The position numbers and the translations under genes are program-made. A stretch of DNA of 49,124 nt, taken from Paenibacillus sp. HB172176. Its GTDB lineage: Bacteria > Bacillota > Bacilli > Paenibacillales > Paenibacillaceae. The notes under the pieces were generated by a model that was not told where the DNA came from, made no database searches, and was given only the letters and a program-made list of their open reading frames with translations. Numbering within the stretch: the first letter of the stretch is position 1; the number at the start of each line of letters is the position of its first letter. Of this stretch, positions 40,953 through 49,124 are shown one piece after another. Location: contig NZ_JAATHD010000037.1 of NCBI RefSeq assembly GCF_011947265.1, forward strand, positions 1 to 49,124, given 5' to 3'.

Positions 40953-42916
40953 CCTTGCTCGAGCTGACCTACCGCAATGTGAAGCGCAACTTCCGCCTGT
41001 ATTCCATCTATCTGATGTCCATGATGATCGGCGTCGTTATTCAGTTCACCTTCACGGCGCTGATGTATAACGGCGATGTGATGGATGCGCTGCGCAATCG
41101 GAACAACTTCCAGACGGGAGTGGCGATTGCATCGGGGGTCGTATTTCTCTTCATTATCTTCTTTATTCTGTATGCGAACTCTTTCTTCATGAGGCAGAGG
41201 AAGCAAGAATTCGGCATGTATCTGCTCTATGGCCTGAACGAGAGGCAGATTACGCTTATGGTGCTGTATGAGTCGCTGATGATCAGCGGTGTCGCGCTCA
41301 TTGCCGGCTTCCTGCTCGGCGGATTGCTTTCCAAGCTGTTCGGCATGGTGCTCATGAACCTGATGCAATATGATCAAGTCATTTCGCTCTCGTTCCCCAT
41401 TGAAGCGATTGTATCCACGGCAGCGTTATTCGTCCTGCTGTCCATCATCATAAGCGTTCAGAGCTATTTCTCCGTCAATCGGCTGCAGCTAACGGAATTG
41501 TTTCATGCGAAGCAGAAATCGGAGACGGCGTTCCGCGGCTCTGCTTCGCTGGCGATTCTGTCTTTGCTGCTCATCGGGCTGGCCTTCTTCTTGATCGGAA
41601 GCGGCAAGTCGTCCGTATTCTGGCAGGATTACGCCATGATCAGTCTTGTCGTCGTTACGGTCGGCATCATTGGAGGCACTTATTTGTTCTTCCGCCAATT
41701 CACGGGCTGGCTTCTGGGCGTCATGAGCCGGAGCAAGCGGAGCCAGGAGGGCAACCGAGTGCTGTGGGCGTCTTCGCTGCGGTTCCAGGTGCGGGGCAAC
41801 ACGCTTAACCTGACCTTCATCTCGCTCTTCAGCACCTTGATTATGCTGCTGCTGTGCTTCGTTGCGGTGAACTACAAGGTGCAATTCGAGGCGGTGGGGA
41901 GAAATCTTCCGAACGACTTGGCCTTTCAAACGTTGAGCGTCGACGCCAACAATCGAATTGACGAGCTGATCCGGAGCTCTGGGCATGAAGCGCGCTATCA
42001 TTTGACGCAGGAAACCTTGGTTGTTGATCCCGTCACTCCAATGTCAGAGGCGGTGGATAATCCCGAATACTATGAGGAGAAGATGCTTCTTGTCTCCGAG
42101 CAGACCTATAATGATCTCATTGGGCGCAGAGAGAACAAGCAGTCCATATCGCTGGCGGGCGATCAGGCGGTGACGCTGGCGCAAGGCTCGGATTTCCCGA
42201 AGATGTTCGCTCCTGGCGAAGAACGACCGTTCACGGTTCGGCTCAATCAAGGGGAAGCGTCGTTCAAGCTGATCGAGAAGAAGGACTACGCCTATATCGG
42301 CTGGGAATCCGACCCGGTGAAGTCTATGGTGAAGAAGACGGCCGTGCTCGTCATCTCCGACGAAGCCTATGCGAAGCTTCGCCCGCAGGCGTCAACGCGA
42401 AGCTTTGAAATTTACGGACTCAAGGATGCCAAGTCGGCGGAGGATTTGTCGGCGCAGGCGCATGAGATTGTGAAGGGGGAAGGAGATCTGTATTATTCAT
42501 CCTTCGCAGATGTCTATTCCAAGCAAATCGAAGGCTCGTCGCTGCTTTTATTTGTTAGCGGATTTCTGGCGCTGATTGCGATATTCGCGCTCGCGAGCGT
42601 GATTTATTTCAAGCAGCTTCGCGAAGCGACGGAGGAGCGTCGGCAGTATGATATTTTGCGCAAAATCGGGGTGGAGAACGGCGAGATCAAGTCGGTCATT
42701 CGCAAGAAGCTCCTGTTCGTCTTCGCTCCGCCTCTGGTGCTTGGCGTTCTGTTCAGCTGGTTCATCATCAAATACTATATTCTCGATTCCGTACAGGATT
42801 TCTCCGGTCTGACGAGCGCGGTATGGGGCATTATGGGCGTATACACCTTGATTTATCTGGTGCTCTATCTCTCGTCGACGAATGTGTATTATCGCATTGT
42901 GCAGGAAAGGGCGTAG
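40949..42916 (+). CDS. BceB-type ABC transporter permease
   Basis: A 655-residue permease with the layout of BceB: four N-terminal membrane helices, further helices to about residue 310, a large extracellular domain (about 315-525), and a C-terminal FtsX-like group of helices (SSLLLFVSGFLALIAIFALA and the following segments). The cytoplasmic RQRKQEFGMYLLYGLNERQI and RRQYDILRKIGVENGEIKSV stretches are FtsX-type coupling loops. The extracellular domain senses the antimicrobial peptide complex. The length fits the family (about 640-660). It overlaps bceA by 4 bases and ends at a strong terminator. Confidence 0.92.
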   Translation: MTLLELTYRNVKRNFRLYSIYLMSMMIGVVIQFTFTALMYNGDVMDALRNRNNFQTGVAIASGVVFLFIIFFILYANSFFMRQRKQEFGMYLLYGLNERQITLMVLYESLMISGVALIAGFLLGGLLSKLFGMVLMNLMQYDQVISLSFPIEAIVSTAALFVLLSIIISVQSYFSVNRLQLTELFHAKQKSETAFRGSASLAILSLLLIGLAFFLIGSGKSSVFWQDYAMISLVVVTVGIIGGTYLFFRQFTGWLLGVMSRSKRSQEGNRVLWASSLRFQVRGNTLNLTFISLFSTLIMLLLCFVAVNYKVQFEAVGRNLPNDLAFQTLSVDANNRIDELIRSSGHEARYHLTQETLVVDPVTPMSEAVDNPEYYEEKMLLVSEQTYNDLIGRRENKQSISLAGDQAVTLAQGSDFPKMFAPGEERPFTVRLNQGEASFKLIEKKDYAYIGWESDPVKSMVKKTAVLVISDEAYAKLRPQASTRSFEIYGLKDAKSAEDLSAQAHEIVKGEGDLYYSSFADVYSKQIEGSSLLLFVSGFLALIAIFALASVIYFKQLREATEERRQYDILRKIGVENGEIKSVIRKKLLFVFAPPLVLGVLFSWFIIKYYILDSVQDFSGLTSAVWGIMGVYTLIYLVLYLSSTNVYYRIVQERA

Positions 42917-42950
42917 AAGCGGTGAGAGTTCGAGCTTCGCGTAAAAATAG

Positions 42951-43000
42951 CAGCGGCAGCCAAGGACAAAGCAATATAGTCCTTGGCTGCCGCTGATTTT
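42951..43000. terminator. strong terminator between bceAB and vapC
   Basis: CAGCGGCAGCCAAGGAC (42951-42967) pairs perfectly over 17 bp with GTCCTTGGCTGCCGCTG (42979-42995), followed by ATTTT on the plus side; the other side begins with a run of A (gtaaaaatag), so it can work for the convergent toxin gene as well. Confidence 0.85.
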
Positions 43001-43039
43001 ATCAAATAAAAAAGAGTACCGAGGACTCTTTCTTTGGCT

Positions 43040-43432
43040 TTAAATATGAATTAACGGGATATCTAACTCACTTTTGACAAAGTTCATATCAGTATCCCTG
43101 GATACTAAACCTAACTGATATTCGACAGCAGTAGCAATAATTATCGCGTCGGGGGTTTTGAGCTTTCTGCCATGATTTCTTTGCTCTCTTCTTAAATCAC
43201 CTGCAAGTCTTGCGATATTGGAATTAACATCTATACATCTGCGTGAATTAAACAACTTAATACCTTTCAAGCGATAATCGGATTTTAACCCGCTAAATAC
43301 CTCACACTCTGTAATAACAGAAAAATACATAATCATACGATCCTCTTTGGCCTGTCTGGCAAAATTCAAGGAAGCCTCCTCGCCTGCCAAGAGTGCGATA
43401 GCTATATTCGTATCAATCAAAAAACCTTCCAT
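43040..43432 (-). CDS. VapC-type PIN-domain toxin (endoribonuclease)
   Basis: A 130-residue PIN-domain protein. The acidic residues that bind catalytic Mg are in place: Asp in LIDTNIAIALLAG, Glu in ITECEVFSGL, Asp in KTPDAIIIATA, and Asp in SRDTDMNF. Such toxins cleave tRNA or other RNA when freed from their antitoxin. The start is taken at ATG 43430-43432, which overlaps the antitoxin stop as ATGA; an ATG 9 bases earlier is in frame. The pair lies between convergent bceAB and bceRS and is AT-richer than its surroundings, consistent with an inserted module. Confidence 0.88.
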   Translation of the reverse strand: MEGFLIDTNIAIALLAGEEASLNFARQAKEDRMIMYFSVITECEVFSGLKSDYRLKGIKLFNSRRCIDVNSNIARLAGDLRREQRNHGRKLKTPDAIIIATAVEYQLGLVSRDTDMNFVKSELDIPLIHI

Positions 43433-43665
43433 CAATTCCACTCATCCTCGCGCATTTTTTTTATTTCCTGAGTTAATTCATCAGCTTGCTCAGGACTTAA
43501 TACGCCGGCAGAATCTAAAATGTCATCAATAGAGTAGTCGTCCTCTACTTCAATCGTATCGTTGTCTAAATCAATTCTGACTCTACTCTGAGTAATATTT
43601 ATTTTAAATAAAAGAGAACGAAGCTCATTGGCGGTTTTGCTATCCATTTTTTTAGGTAAGGACAT
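43432..43665 (-). CDS. antitoxin of the VapBC-type pair
   Basis: A 77-residue acidic protein beginning MSLPKKMDSKTANELRSLLF, with a middle DDDIDDILD-like acidic region and an amphipathic tail EQADELTQEIKKMREDEWN. Position directly upstream of the PIN toxin with an ATGA overlap identifies it as the antitoxin; the sequence itself does not clearly show a known AbrB, RHH or Phd DNA-binding fold. AAAGGGG at proper distance supports ATG 43665 over the in-frame ATG at 43719. The tail probably occupies the toxin active site. Confidence 0.75.
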   Translation of the reverse strand: MSLPKKMDSKTANELRSLLFKINITQSRVRIDLDNDTIEVEDDYSIDDILDSAGVLSPEQADELTQEIKKMREDEWN

Positions 43666-43752
43666 AATAATTGCAGCCCCTTTCCGAAAAGATACTTTTG
43701 ACAATAGTATATCATACAAATACTTAGCTCTAACACCGGCAGATTCATTCCA

Positions 43753-44760
43753 TTACCGAACATCGGAGCCGCGCTGCAGAACGCTCAAATGCAGGTCATG
43801 GTTCCTTGGAAAATGAATCGTGAATACAGTCGGACCGCCAGGCGCCGACTCGCAAGTGATATAATGCCCCAGCTTTCTCGACAGCTCTTGGGCAAGATAG
43901 AGACCCATGCCTGTCGATTTCGTATGAATGCGGCCATTGGAGCCGGTGAAGCCCCGGTTGAAAATTCTCGGCAAATCCTTCGGCTCGATGCCGATTCCAT
44001 TGTCCTCGATAATAAGCTGCTTATCAGCCGCTGTCTCCGCCGTCTTGATGATGATCTCGCCATCGCCTTGTGCCGGCGTATATTTCAACGCGTTCGTGAT
44101 AATTTGGTTCACAATGAACAGCAGCCACTTCGAATCGCTTTGAATGTTCATGGGCTGCAACTGCAGATGAAGCTTGATTTTCTTGGAAATAAAGGTCTTG
44201 GCATGCAGCTTGACCGTCTGCTTGACCGTTTGCTCCAACTCACAGCGGGTAATCTCGTAATCCTGATTGAAATCGTCCAGCTTGGCATAATACAACGCCT
44301 GATCGACGAAATACTCAATTCGCGATAATTCCTCCTCGAGGCTCTTAGCGTCTATCTCTGTTTGCTGCATCAAGCGAAGAACGGCTATCGGCGTCTTGAT
44401 CTCGTGAAACCAGGACATGATGAAGTCATAATGCTCCTTCTGCTTCGCTTGAACGGTGTTCAAAGCGCGAATATGCGAGATCTCCTGCTCCTCGAGCGCA
44501 TCTCTGCAAGCTTCCGCTTCCAGAGATTGCGGCGGGGCGTGACCGTCCTTCATCCCGCGAATCGCATTCGACTGACTGGCATACCGGTAGAGGAAGAAGC
44601 CTGCAAGCAGCAGAACGACGAGCGCTAGAGCATAGAAGAAATTTTGCCAGCGGAAGCGGGCCTCCGGATCTGTTGCGAATATGAGCACCGTGAGCAGGAA
44701 CACGGCTGCGCAGACGACCAGATAGGGCCGCTCATACCGGAAGAATCGCCAAAGCCTCAT
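43753..44760 (-). CDS. BceS-type intramembrane-sensing histidine kinase
   Basis: A 335-residue kinase. Two close membrane helices (about 13-30 and 40-58) leave almost no extracellular loop, the mark of intramembrane-sensing kinases that receive the signal from a BceAB transporter. His119 in MSWFHEIKTPIAVLRL is the phosphorylation site. The ATPase domain shows NQIITNALKYT (N box), EDNGIGI (G1), and TGMGLYLAQEL (G2). It overlaps the regulator gene as ATGA. It is transcribed towards bceAB but is separated from it by the toxin-antitoxin pair. Confidence 0.92.
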   Translation of the reverse strand: MRLWRFFRYERPYLVVCAAVFLLTVLIFATDPEARFRWQNFFYALALVVLLLAGFFLYRYASQSNAIRGMKDGHAPPQSLEAEACRDALEEQEISHIRALNTVQAKQKEHYDFIMSWFHEIKTPIAVLRLMQQTEIDAKSLEEELSRIEYFVDQALYYAKLDDFNQDYEITRCELEQTVKQTVKLHAKTFISKKIKLHLQLQPMNIQSDSKWLLFIVNQIITNALKYTPAQGDGEIIIKTAETAADKQLIIEDNGIGIEPKDLPRIFNRGFTGSNGRIHTKSTGMGLYLAQELSRKLGHYITCESAPGGPTVFTIHFPRNHDLHLSVLQRGSDVR

Positions 44761-45428
44761 TCGATCATATACCCCATTCCTTTGCGCGTGGAGATGAATT
44801 CCTCAAGACCAAGCTGCGCGATCTTGCGGCGCAGCCGATTCACGTTCACCGTCAGCGTATTGTCGTCGACGAACTGCTCGTCATTCCACAGCATCTGCAT
44901 CAGCTCATCCCGAGAGACAATCTTCCCTTGCTTTCTCAGCATCGTCTGCAAAATAATAAATTCATTGCGCGAAAGCTCCGCCGATTGCTCGCCAACCTGA
45001 ATCGATGAGTTGGCGAGATGAAGCCGCAGCTCGCCATGGGCAAGCTGCAGACTCTCATCCTGATACGTGTAATTGCGGCGCAAGAGCGCGCTTACCTTGG
45101 CGGTCAGCACATCGAGATCGAACGGCTTCTGCACATAATCATCCGCGCCCATATTAATCGCCATAATGACATCCATATTCTGATTCCGCGACGAGAGGAA
45201 GAGAATCGGCACCTTGGAGACGGCGCGAATTTGCTGACACCAATAGAAGCCGTCGAATACGGGCAGATTTACATCCATAATCACAAGCTGCGGCTGATCG
45301 GCGTGAAATTGCTCCAGAATGTGATCGAACTCTTTCGTCTCCACAACCTCGTACTTCCACTTGCTTAGCGTATTGGATACAATGCGTCTAATTTTCTCGT
45401 CGTCTTCGATGATCATAATTCGAAACAT
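44757..45428 (-). CDS. BceR-type OmpR-family response regulator
   Basis: A 223-residue regulator. The receiver has IEDDEKI, the phospho-acceptor Asp52 (IMDVNLPVFDG), and QKPFD with the conserved Lys. The C-terminal winged helix contains LSRNEFIILQTMLRKQGKIV, SRDELMQMLWNDEQFVDDNT and LTVNVNRLRRKI, as in BceR. It is likely to bind the GTGACA-N4-TGTCAC site at 40114-40129 and activate bceAB. An inverted repeat over its own promoter lies just upstream. Confidence 0.92.
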   Translation of the reverse strand: MFRIMIIEDDEKIRRIVSNTLSKWKYEVVETKEFDHILEQFHADQPQLVIMDVNLPVFDGFYWCQQIRAVSKVPILFLSSRNQNMDVIMAINMGADDYVQKPFDLDVLTAKVSALLRRNYTYQDESLQLAHGELRLHLANSSIQVGEQSAELSRNEFIILQTMLRKQGKIVSRDELMQMLWNDEQFVDDNTLTVNVNRLRRKIAQLGLEEFISTRKGMGYMIE

Positions 45429-45446
45429 GAAGCATTCCCCTTACTT

Positions 45447-45474
45447 TGCGTTATGCTTCTTTTAGTATAACGCA
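45447..45474 (-). promoter_or_regulatory. inverted repeat over the likely bceR promoter
   Basis: TGCGTTAT (45447-45454) and ATAACGCA (45467-45474) form a perfect 8-bp inverted repeat. On the minus strand the far arm contains TTATACT, a good -10 (TATACT), about 40 bases before the bceR start. The sequence differs from the BceR-type operator, so another regulator or an mRNA hairpin is possible. Confidence 0.35.
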
Positions 45475-45509
45475 GCACGAGAGACAGGGAAATGCTGGCA
45501 GAGACGAAA

Positions 45510-46622
45510 TCAGGAGGCGGAGGAATCGTTGAAAGTGACAATGCTGCTGTTTAGTTGCTCGCCGTCCCACTCTTTATAGAGAAGCGCATTGCCAGATGGA
45601 CTCCAGAAGGTAGTTGCATTCTCGACACCTGTTGCAATTTGCATGGATTCGCTTGTCAGCAGATCAAATACATAGAGGCCTCCCGCCGCAGCGCCATCGG
45701 ACTTCATATGATAGGCAATCATTCGTTGATCCGGCGACCAGGACAGTCCGCTCAGCTCTGAGGCTTCAGCAATCACTTGCTGATTGCTGCCATCCATTTC
45801 ACTTAAGATCAGGGATGATTCTGTGCCGTTGTAATGTGCAATCAGCAATTGATTCCCTTCAGGGGAAGGCAATAATTCATACACTTGCTCCAGATTCATG
45901 CTCTCCGTTTGCTTGGTATCTAGATCCAGCCGCATTAAGGAAGGATCTGAGTTTGTGTTGTAATAGACGTTGCTGCCAACCTTCCGCACAATATACAAAG
46001 CACCCTCCGTTAGTCCATCCAGAACGGCAATCTTCCCATCTACTGTTGCGATATATGCTCCACCGCTATAAGCCGCGCCGATGATCGTCTGGGAATCCAC
46101 CCACTTAGCGCTCATGGCCCCGCCGATAGGTTCACCTTGCAGAGCAAAAGTTTCCTTCGTGTCGAGGTTCATAACATAGTAGAGAGGATCGCCAAGCGAA
46201 TAAGAGGAATAGAGAAGATATTTCTTGTCCGGCGATAGCCGAGCATCTCCCAAGAATGTATTCTTCTGTTCCTTCATTAGCTTGAATTCTTCCGTTTCCA
46301 GGCTGTACGAGTACAAGCTTTTTGGATACTCATCTGATAGCTCGGCCAGAGTCATTTTATCCAGAGACTTGTTCTCCTTCGACACAATGACGGTATCTTC
46401 ATCCAGCCAATCACTCACATCGAGGCCAGGGAAAGGCTTTATTTCTTCGATAGACACATCGGGATCGCCTGTCGCCTCCTCGTTATCCTCAATGATGGTG
46501 ATGGATTCGCCGTTCGACTCTTTAATCACCGTCCTGTTTGCATTGCCTCCATCGGTGCAAGCCGTCAGGCCCAGAAGAAGCAGTGAAGCAAGGGATACCC
46601 ATTTGACTATTTTCGTGTTCAT
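45510..46622 (-). CDS. TolB-like beta-propeller lipoprotein
   Basis: A 370-residue lipoprotein. ATG 46622 follows GGAGGCG; the longer frame from 46700 has no signal peptide at its start. The signal peptide ends in the lipobox LGLTACTDG, so the mature protein is anchored to the outer face of the membrane. After an acidic linker of about 60 residues come propeller blades of the TolB/WD40-like type: ARLSPDKKYLLYSSYSLGD, LPSPEGNQLLIAHYNGTE, LSWSPDQRMIAYHMKSDG and FWSPSGNALLYKEW. Such propellers bind peptides or glycans. It lies 131 bases after the kinase gene on the same strand, so it may be a sensory partner or a target of that two-component system. Confidence 0.8.
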   Translation of the reverse strand: MNTKIVKWVSLASLLLLGLTACTDGGNANRTVIKESNGESITIIEDNEEATGDPDVSIEEIKPFPGLDVSDWLDEDTVIVSKENKSLDKMTLAELSDEYPKSLYSYSLETEEFKLMKEQKNTFLGDARLSPDKKYLLYSSYSLGDPLYYVMNLDTKETFALQGEPIGGAMSAKWVDSQTIIGAAYSGGAYIATVDGKIAVLDGLTEGALYIVRKVGSNVYYNTNSDPSLMRLDLDTKQTESMNLEQVYELLPSPEGNQLLIAHYNGTESSLILSEMDGSNQQVIAEASELSGLSWSPDQRMIAYHMKSDGAAAGGLYVFDLLTSESMQIATGVENATTFWSPSGNALLYKEWDGEQLNSSIVTFNDSSAS

Positions 46623-46753
46623 AGCTTTCGCCTCCTTGAACCCTACTGTAGCAATCCATTGTTCCAGAAATGCAACCGAATGTTTCCAAGTTGTAAACAA
46701 TGTTGCTGTCGTTGCACGAAATATCGCATCCTCACCATGTTCGGGTCTCTCCG

Positions 46754-48208
46754 CTAAGTCGTTGCCGGGAATGACACCCGGAACAGGGTGCCGCTGGCGC
46801 TCGAGCGAATCAGCTCAAGGGAGCCGCCTTGCATCTCCGCGTAGGTTTTGGCAAGAGAGAGCCCGAGTCCTGCGCCGCCGCTTTGCCTGGATCTGTTCTT
46901 ATCCACCGTGTAGAACGGGTCGAATATCCTGTTAGCCGACTCCTCTGGTATGCCGATGCCGGAATCGGCAATATCAATCAGGACGCTGCCTTCCTTGATA
47001 TAGCTGCTTACGGCGATATGCCCCTGCGGTATATTGTATTTGATGGCGTTATCCAGCAGGTTGACGAGCACGATGACCATGCTGTCCTTATCCGCTATCG
47101 CATGGCTTTCGGCCAGATTCGTTTCCAAGGATAGGCCGAACTTCTCCAGCTTTCCCTTCAAGCTCTGCAGCACGTCCTTGATTGTTCGAGGAACATCCAC
47201 CTTTTCTTTGCTGAATTCAAACTCGTACTTCTCCGTAGCCGACAACTGCAGCACCTTTTCGACCATTTCATACAGGCGCTGGGCTTCCATGGCAATGCTC
47301 GACTTGGCTGTTTCGAGAAGCTGTTCGTCGTCGGGATACATATCAAGCAGGTCCAGATATGCCTTAATCGAAGTCAGAGGGGTTTTGAACTCGTGGGTCA
47401 CATTGCCGATGAATTGCTTCTGCTGAAGATCCAGCTTGGATAATTTCTGTACGGCCAGTGCCAGCTTTTCCCGCTCCGCGTCCTTCTCCTGCAAGGTTGT
47501 CTGAATCTGTGCGCTCATGGCCGCAATGCCTCTGCTTAATTGTCCGATTTCATCTCTTCGCCGGAAGGAGGAGACTCCAAAGCTTCCCGCCTTGATGGCC
47601 GCGACGGTCTTGTTCAGCTTAATGATACGGCTTGCGAAAGCGTTGAAATAGAAGTAAGCGGCGATAAAGCTCAGGACAAACACAAGCGCGCCAATCGTGA
47701 TAAAGAGCTCCTTGATTTGCTGATAGAAGGCATGGTCCTCCGACAGGGAGTAGTTGAACTGTATCACGCCGACCTGCTCGTTTCCTGCCCGTAAGGGCGA
47801 CAGGTAGTACAAGGCGTCGTTCTTCTCCAAATAGGCGATTTTGTTCTGCAGCGCATACGATAATGTTCGCGCGATACTATCTTTATTGGCGACCGGGATG
47901 CCTGGATTAAGCATTTCTCCATTCGCATTGTACAGCACAACAGACTGACCGGTTAATTGTTCGACCTTATCGGCAAAAGTCTTCCCCTTGGCAGAGAGGA
48001 AGCTCTGCGGCGATTTGTTGGATTCGCTCAGGATCGACTGGAACATGAAGAAATTGGCCGTATCCGCTTGCTGAGCCAGATAGCGCTCTGCGTCTGTTTG
48101 TTGATTTTGGCGGATGCCCTCCAGTACCAGAATGCTGAGCGCAGCCACGACGAGCAGCAGCAGAATGGCGAGGAAGAGACTGAATTTTATTTTGATGCTG
48201 GAAATCAT
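46754..48208 (-). CDS. sensor histidine kinase with periplasmic-type sensor and HAMP
   Basis: A 484-residue kinase. ATG 48208 overlaps the regulator stop as ATGA; the frame extends upstream but only inside the regulator gene. TM1 (about 8-30) and TM2 (about 165-185) enclose an extracellular sensor domain of about 130 residues. A HAMP domain follows (about 187-240), then HisKA with His272 (NVTHEFKTPLTSIKAYL) and an ATPase domain with NLLDNAIKYN, DSGIGIPEES and GGAGLGLSLAKTY. This is the general PhoR/ResE-like build; the stimulus is not evident. Confidence 0.9.
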   Translation of the reverse strand: MISSIKIKFSLFLAILLLLVVAALSILVLEGIRQNQQTDAERYLAQQADTANFFMFQSILSESNKSPQSFLSAKGKTFADKVEQLTGQSVVLYNANGEMLNPGIPVANKDSIARTLSYALQNKIAYLEKNDALYYLSPLRAGNEQVGVIQFNYSLSEDHAFYQQIKELFITIGALVFVLSFIAAYFYFNAFASRIIKLNKTVAAIKAGSFGVSSFRRRDEIGQLSRGIAAMSAQIQTTLQEKDAEREKLALAVQKLSKLDLQQKQFIGNVTHEFKTPLTSIKAYLDLLDMYPDDEQLLETAKSSIAMEAQRLYEMVEKVLQLSATEKYEFEFSKEKVDVPRTIKDVLQSLKGKLEKFGLSLETNLAESHAIADKDSMVIVLVNLLDNAIKYNIPQGHIAVSSYIKEGSVLIDIADSGIGIPEESANRIFDPFYTVDKNRSRQSGGAGLGLSLAKTYAEMQGGSLELIRSSASGTLFRVSFPATT

Positions 48209-48894
48209 AGAGTGCCTCTTCTGGCTTTGTAGCCGATGCCATGTACCGTCTGAATGATCTCGCTGCCGGGCTCGCCGAGCTTCTTCCGCAGTCTCTGGAC
48301 ATGAATATCTACCGTGCGCGTCCCTCCGAAATAGGACATGCCCCATACGGAATCGAGCAGCTGCTCTCTTGAATATACCTGGCCCGGGCTTGCGAGAAGC
48401 AGCTCCAGCAGGTCGAACTCCTTGGGAGTAAGATCGAGCGAGCGGTCGTCGGCATGAACGGTTCTTTTACTCTTGTGCAGCGTGACTCCGTCGAGTGTAA
48501 TTTCATCCGTATCCGGCTTCTCGCCTGCGGCCTGAATGCGCCTGAGCAGAGATTTCAACCTGGCCAGCAGCTCCCGCATATCGAAGGGCTTCGTTATATA
48601 ATCGTCGGCTCCGAGCTCAAGGCCCAGCACCTTGTTGACGATATCTTCTTTGGCTGTGAGCATAATGATGCCGAGGCTTCCTTTGTTCTGCATATGCTTG
48701 AGCAGCTCGTAGCCGTCCATGCCGGGAAGCATGACGTCCAGAATAATCGCGTTCGGCCGGAATGCGGACAGTCTCTTCAAGGCTGTTTCGCCATTAAGGC
48801 AAACCTCGACGGTATAGCCTTCCCTTCGGAGCGCGTATGCGATGGCATCGGCAATCTTCTGTTCATCTTCAATGACCATAATGTGATCGCTCAT
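48205..48894 (-). CDS. OmpR/PhoB-family response regulator
   Basis: A 229-residue regulator. The receiver (MVIEDEQKI; phospho-acceptor Asp53 in ILDVMLPGMDGYE; TKPFD with the conserved Lys) is followed by a winged-helix DNA-binding domain (LTPKEFDLLELLLASPGQVY, SREQLLDSVWG, RTVDIHVQRLRKKLG). AAAGGAG precedes the ATG. It is the first gene of a three-gene minus-strand group with its kinase and the TolB-like lipoprotein. The remaining 230 bases to the window end show no gene. Confidence 0.92.
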   Translation of the reverse strand: MSDHIMVIEDEQKIADAIAYALRREGYTVEVCLNGETALKRLSAFRPNAIILDVMLPGMDGYELLKHMQNKGSLGIIMLTAKEDIVNKVLGLELGADDYITKPFDMRELLARLKSLLRRIQAAGEKPDTDEITLDGVTLHKSKRTVHADDRSLDLTPKEFDLLELLLASPGQVYSREQLLDSVWGMSYFGGTRTVDIHVQRLRKKLGEPGSEIIQTVHGIGYKARRGTL

Positions 48895-49124
48895 GGCGGC
48901 TCCTTTCTGTTTCTAAAGCTCGTTATTTTCAATCATCTTACCACAGTCGAAGTTCAGAACGGAGCAAACAGCGGGTTACTAATCGAAATTTTAATGAGGA
49001 CAATATACAAATATTGTAAATTTATCTTTTTCCTGAATCCGTGATGCCTTCGTTGCGGACTCTACTAGGATCTCCGAATTATGGAAAACAAGTTTTGAAA
49101 TTTAGTCTATTCCGTCATTCACAT

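Overview
The window looks like chromosomal DNA from a low-to-mid-GC Gram-positive of the Paenibacillus type (Bacillota, Paenibacillaceae). The signs are AGGAGG-like ribosome binding sites before nearly every gene, three C-terminal SLH domains on a giant cell-surface protein, LplB/YtcP/LplA-type sugar importers with a Cache-AraC regulator, a BceRS-BceAB peptide-sensing module, a YjfB-like motility protein, and U-tailed terminators. This assignment is inference; there is no rRNA or marker gene here. No tRNA, rRNA, CRISPR array or prophage was seen.

Layout. 1-2400 is an AT-richer accessory stretch: a 5' piece of an IS630-like transposase, a decayed gene, a secreted DAFRHAYWN-motif protein overlapping a small membrane protein, and a second decayed reading frame. 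2400-6780 is an operon (promoter plus palindromic operator, His-rich small protein, two ABC exporter half-transporters forming a heterodimer with one degenerate ATP site). 6828-8684 is an MFS drug-efflux gene divergent from an ArsR-type repressor, with a palindrome over the efflux promoter. 8742-8918 is a YjfB-like gene. 8980-21906 is a sulfated-glycan utilisation locus: membrane-bound Cache-AraC regulator, two permeases, a binding lipoprotein, a secreted LamG/beta-helix protein behind a cre-like site, a cytoplasmic sulfatase and an SGNH esterase. 22116-24216 is a DeoR-type regulator overlapping a MurA paralogue that carries Asp in place of the fosfomycin-target Cys. 24225-26678 holds a WYL regulator, a frameshifted winged-helix (HTH_42) gene and the 3' remnant of an epoxide hydrolase. 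26680-27377 has no gene but carries a T-box-like leader remnant and a cluster of GGACA/CTTATT repeats.

27378-35675 encodes a 2765-residue surface protein: lectin-like domain, long beta-rich middle, four unnamed tandem repeats, four cadherin-like domains and SLH anchors. It is followed by a REC-SARP-like response regulator translationally coupled to a 7TM hybrid kinase with two kinase cores. 40206-42916 is bceAB with a BceR-like operator; convergent to it lie a VapBC-type pair and bceRS. The last 3.5 kb is an OmpR-type regulator, its kinase and a TolB-like lipoprotein.

Functionally the window is dominated by envelope sensing and defence (three two-component systems, three exporters, a MurA variant) and by extracellular glycan capture and breakdown. 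Several start codons were moved from the longest open frame to a site with a proper ribosome binding site; these choices are given per gene.
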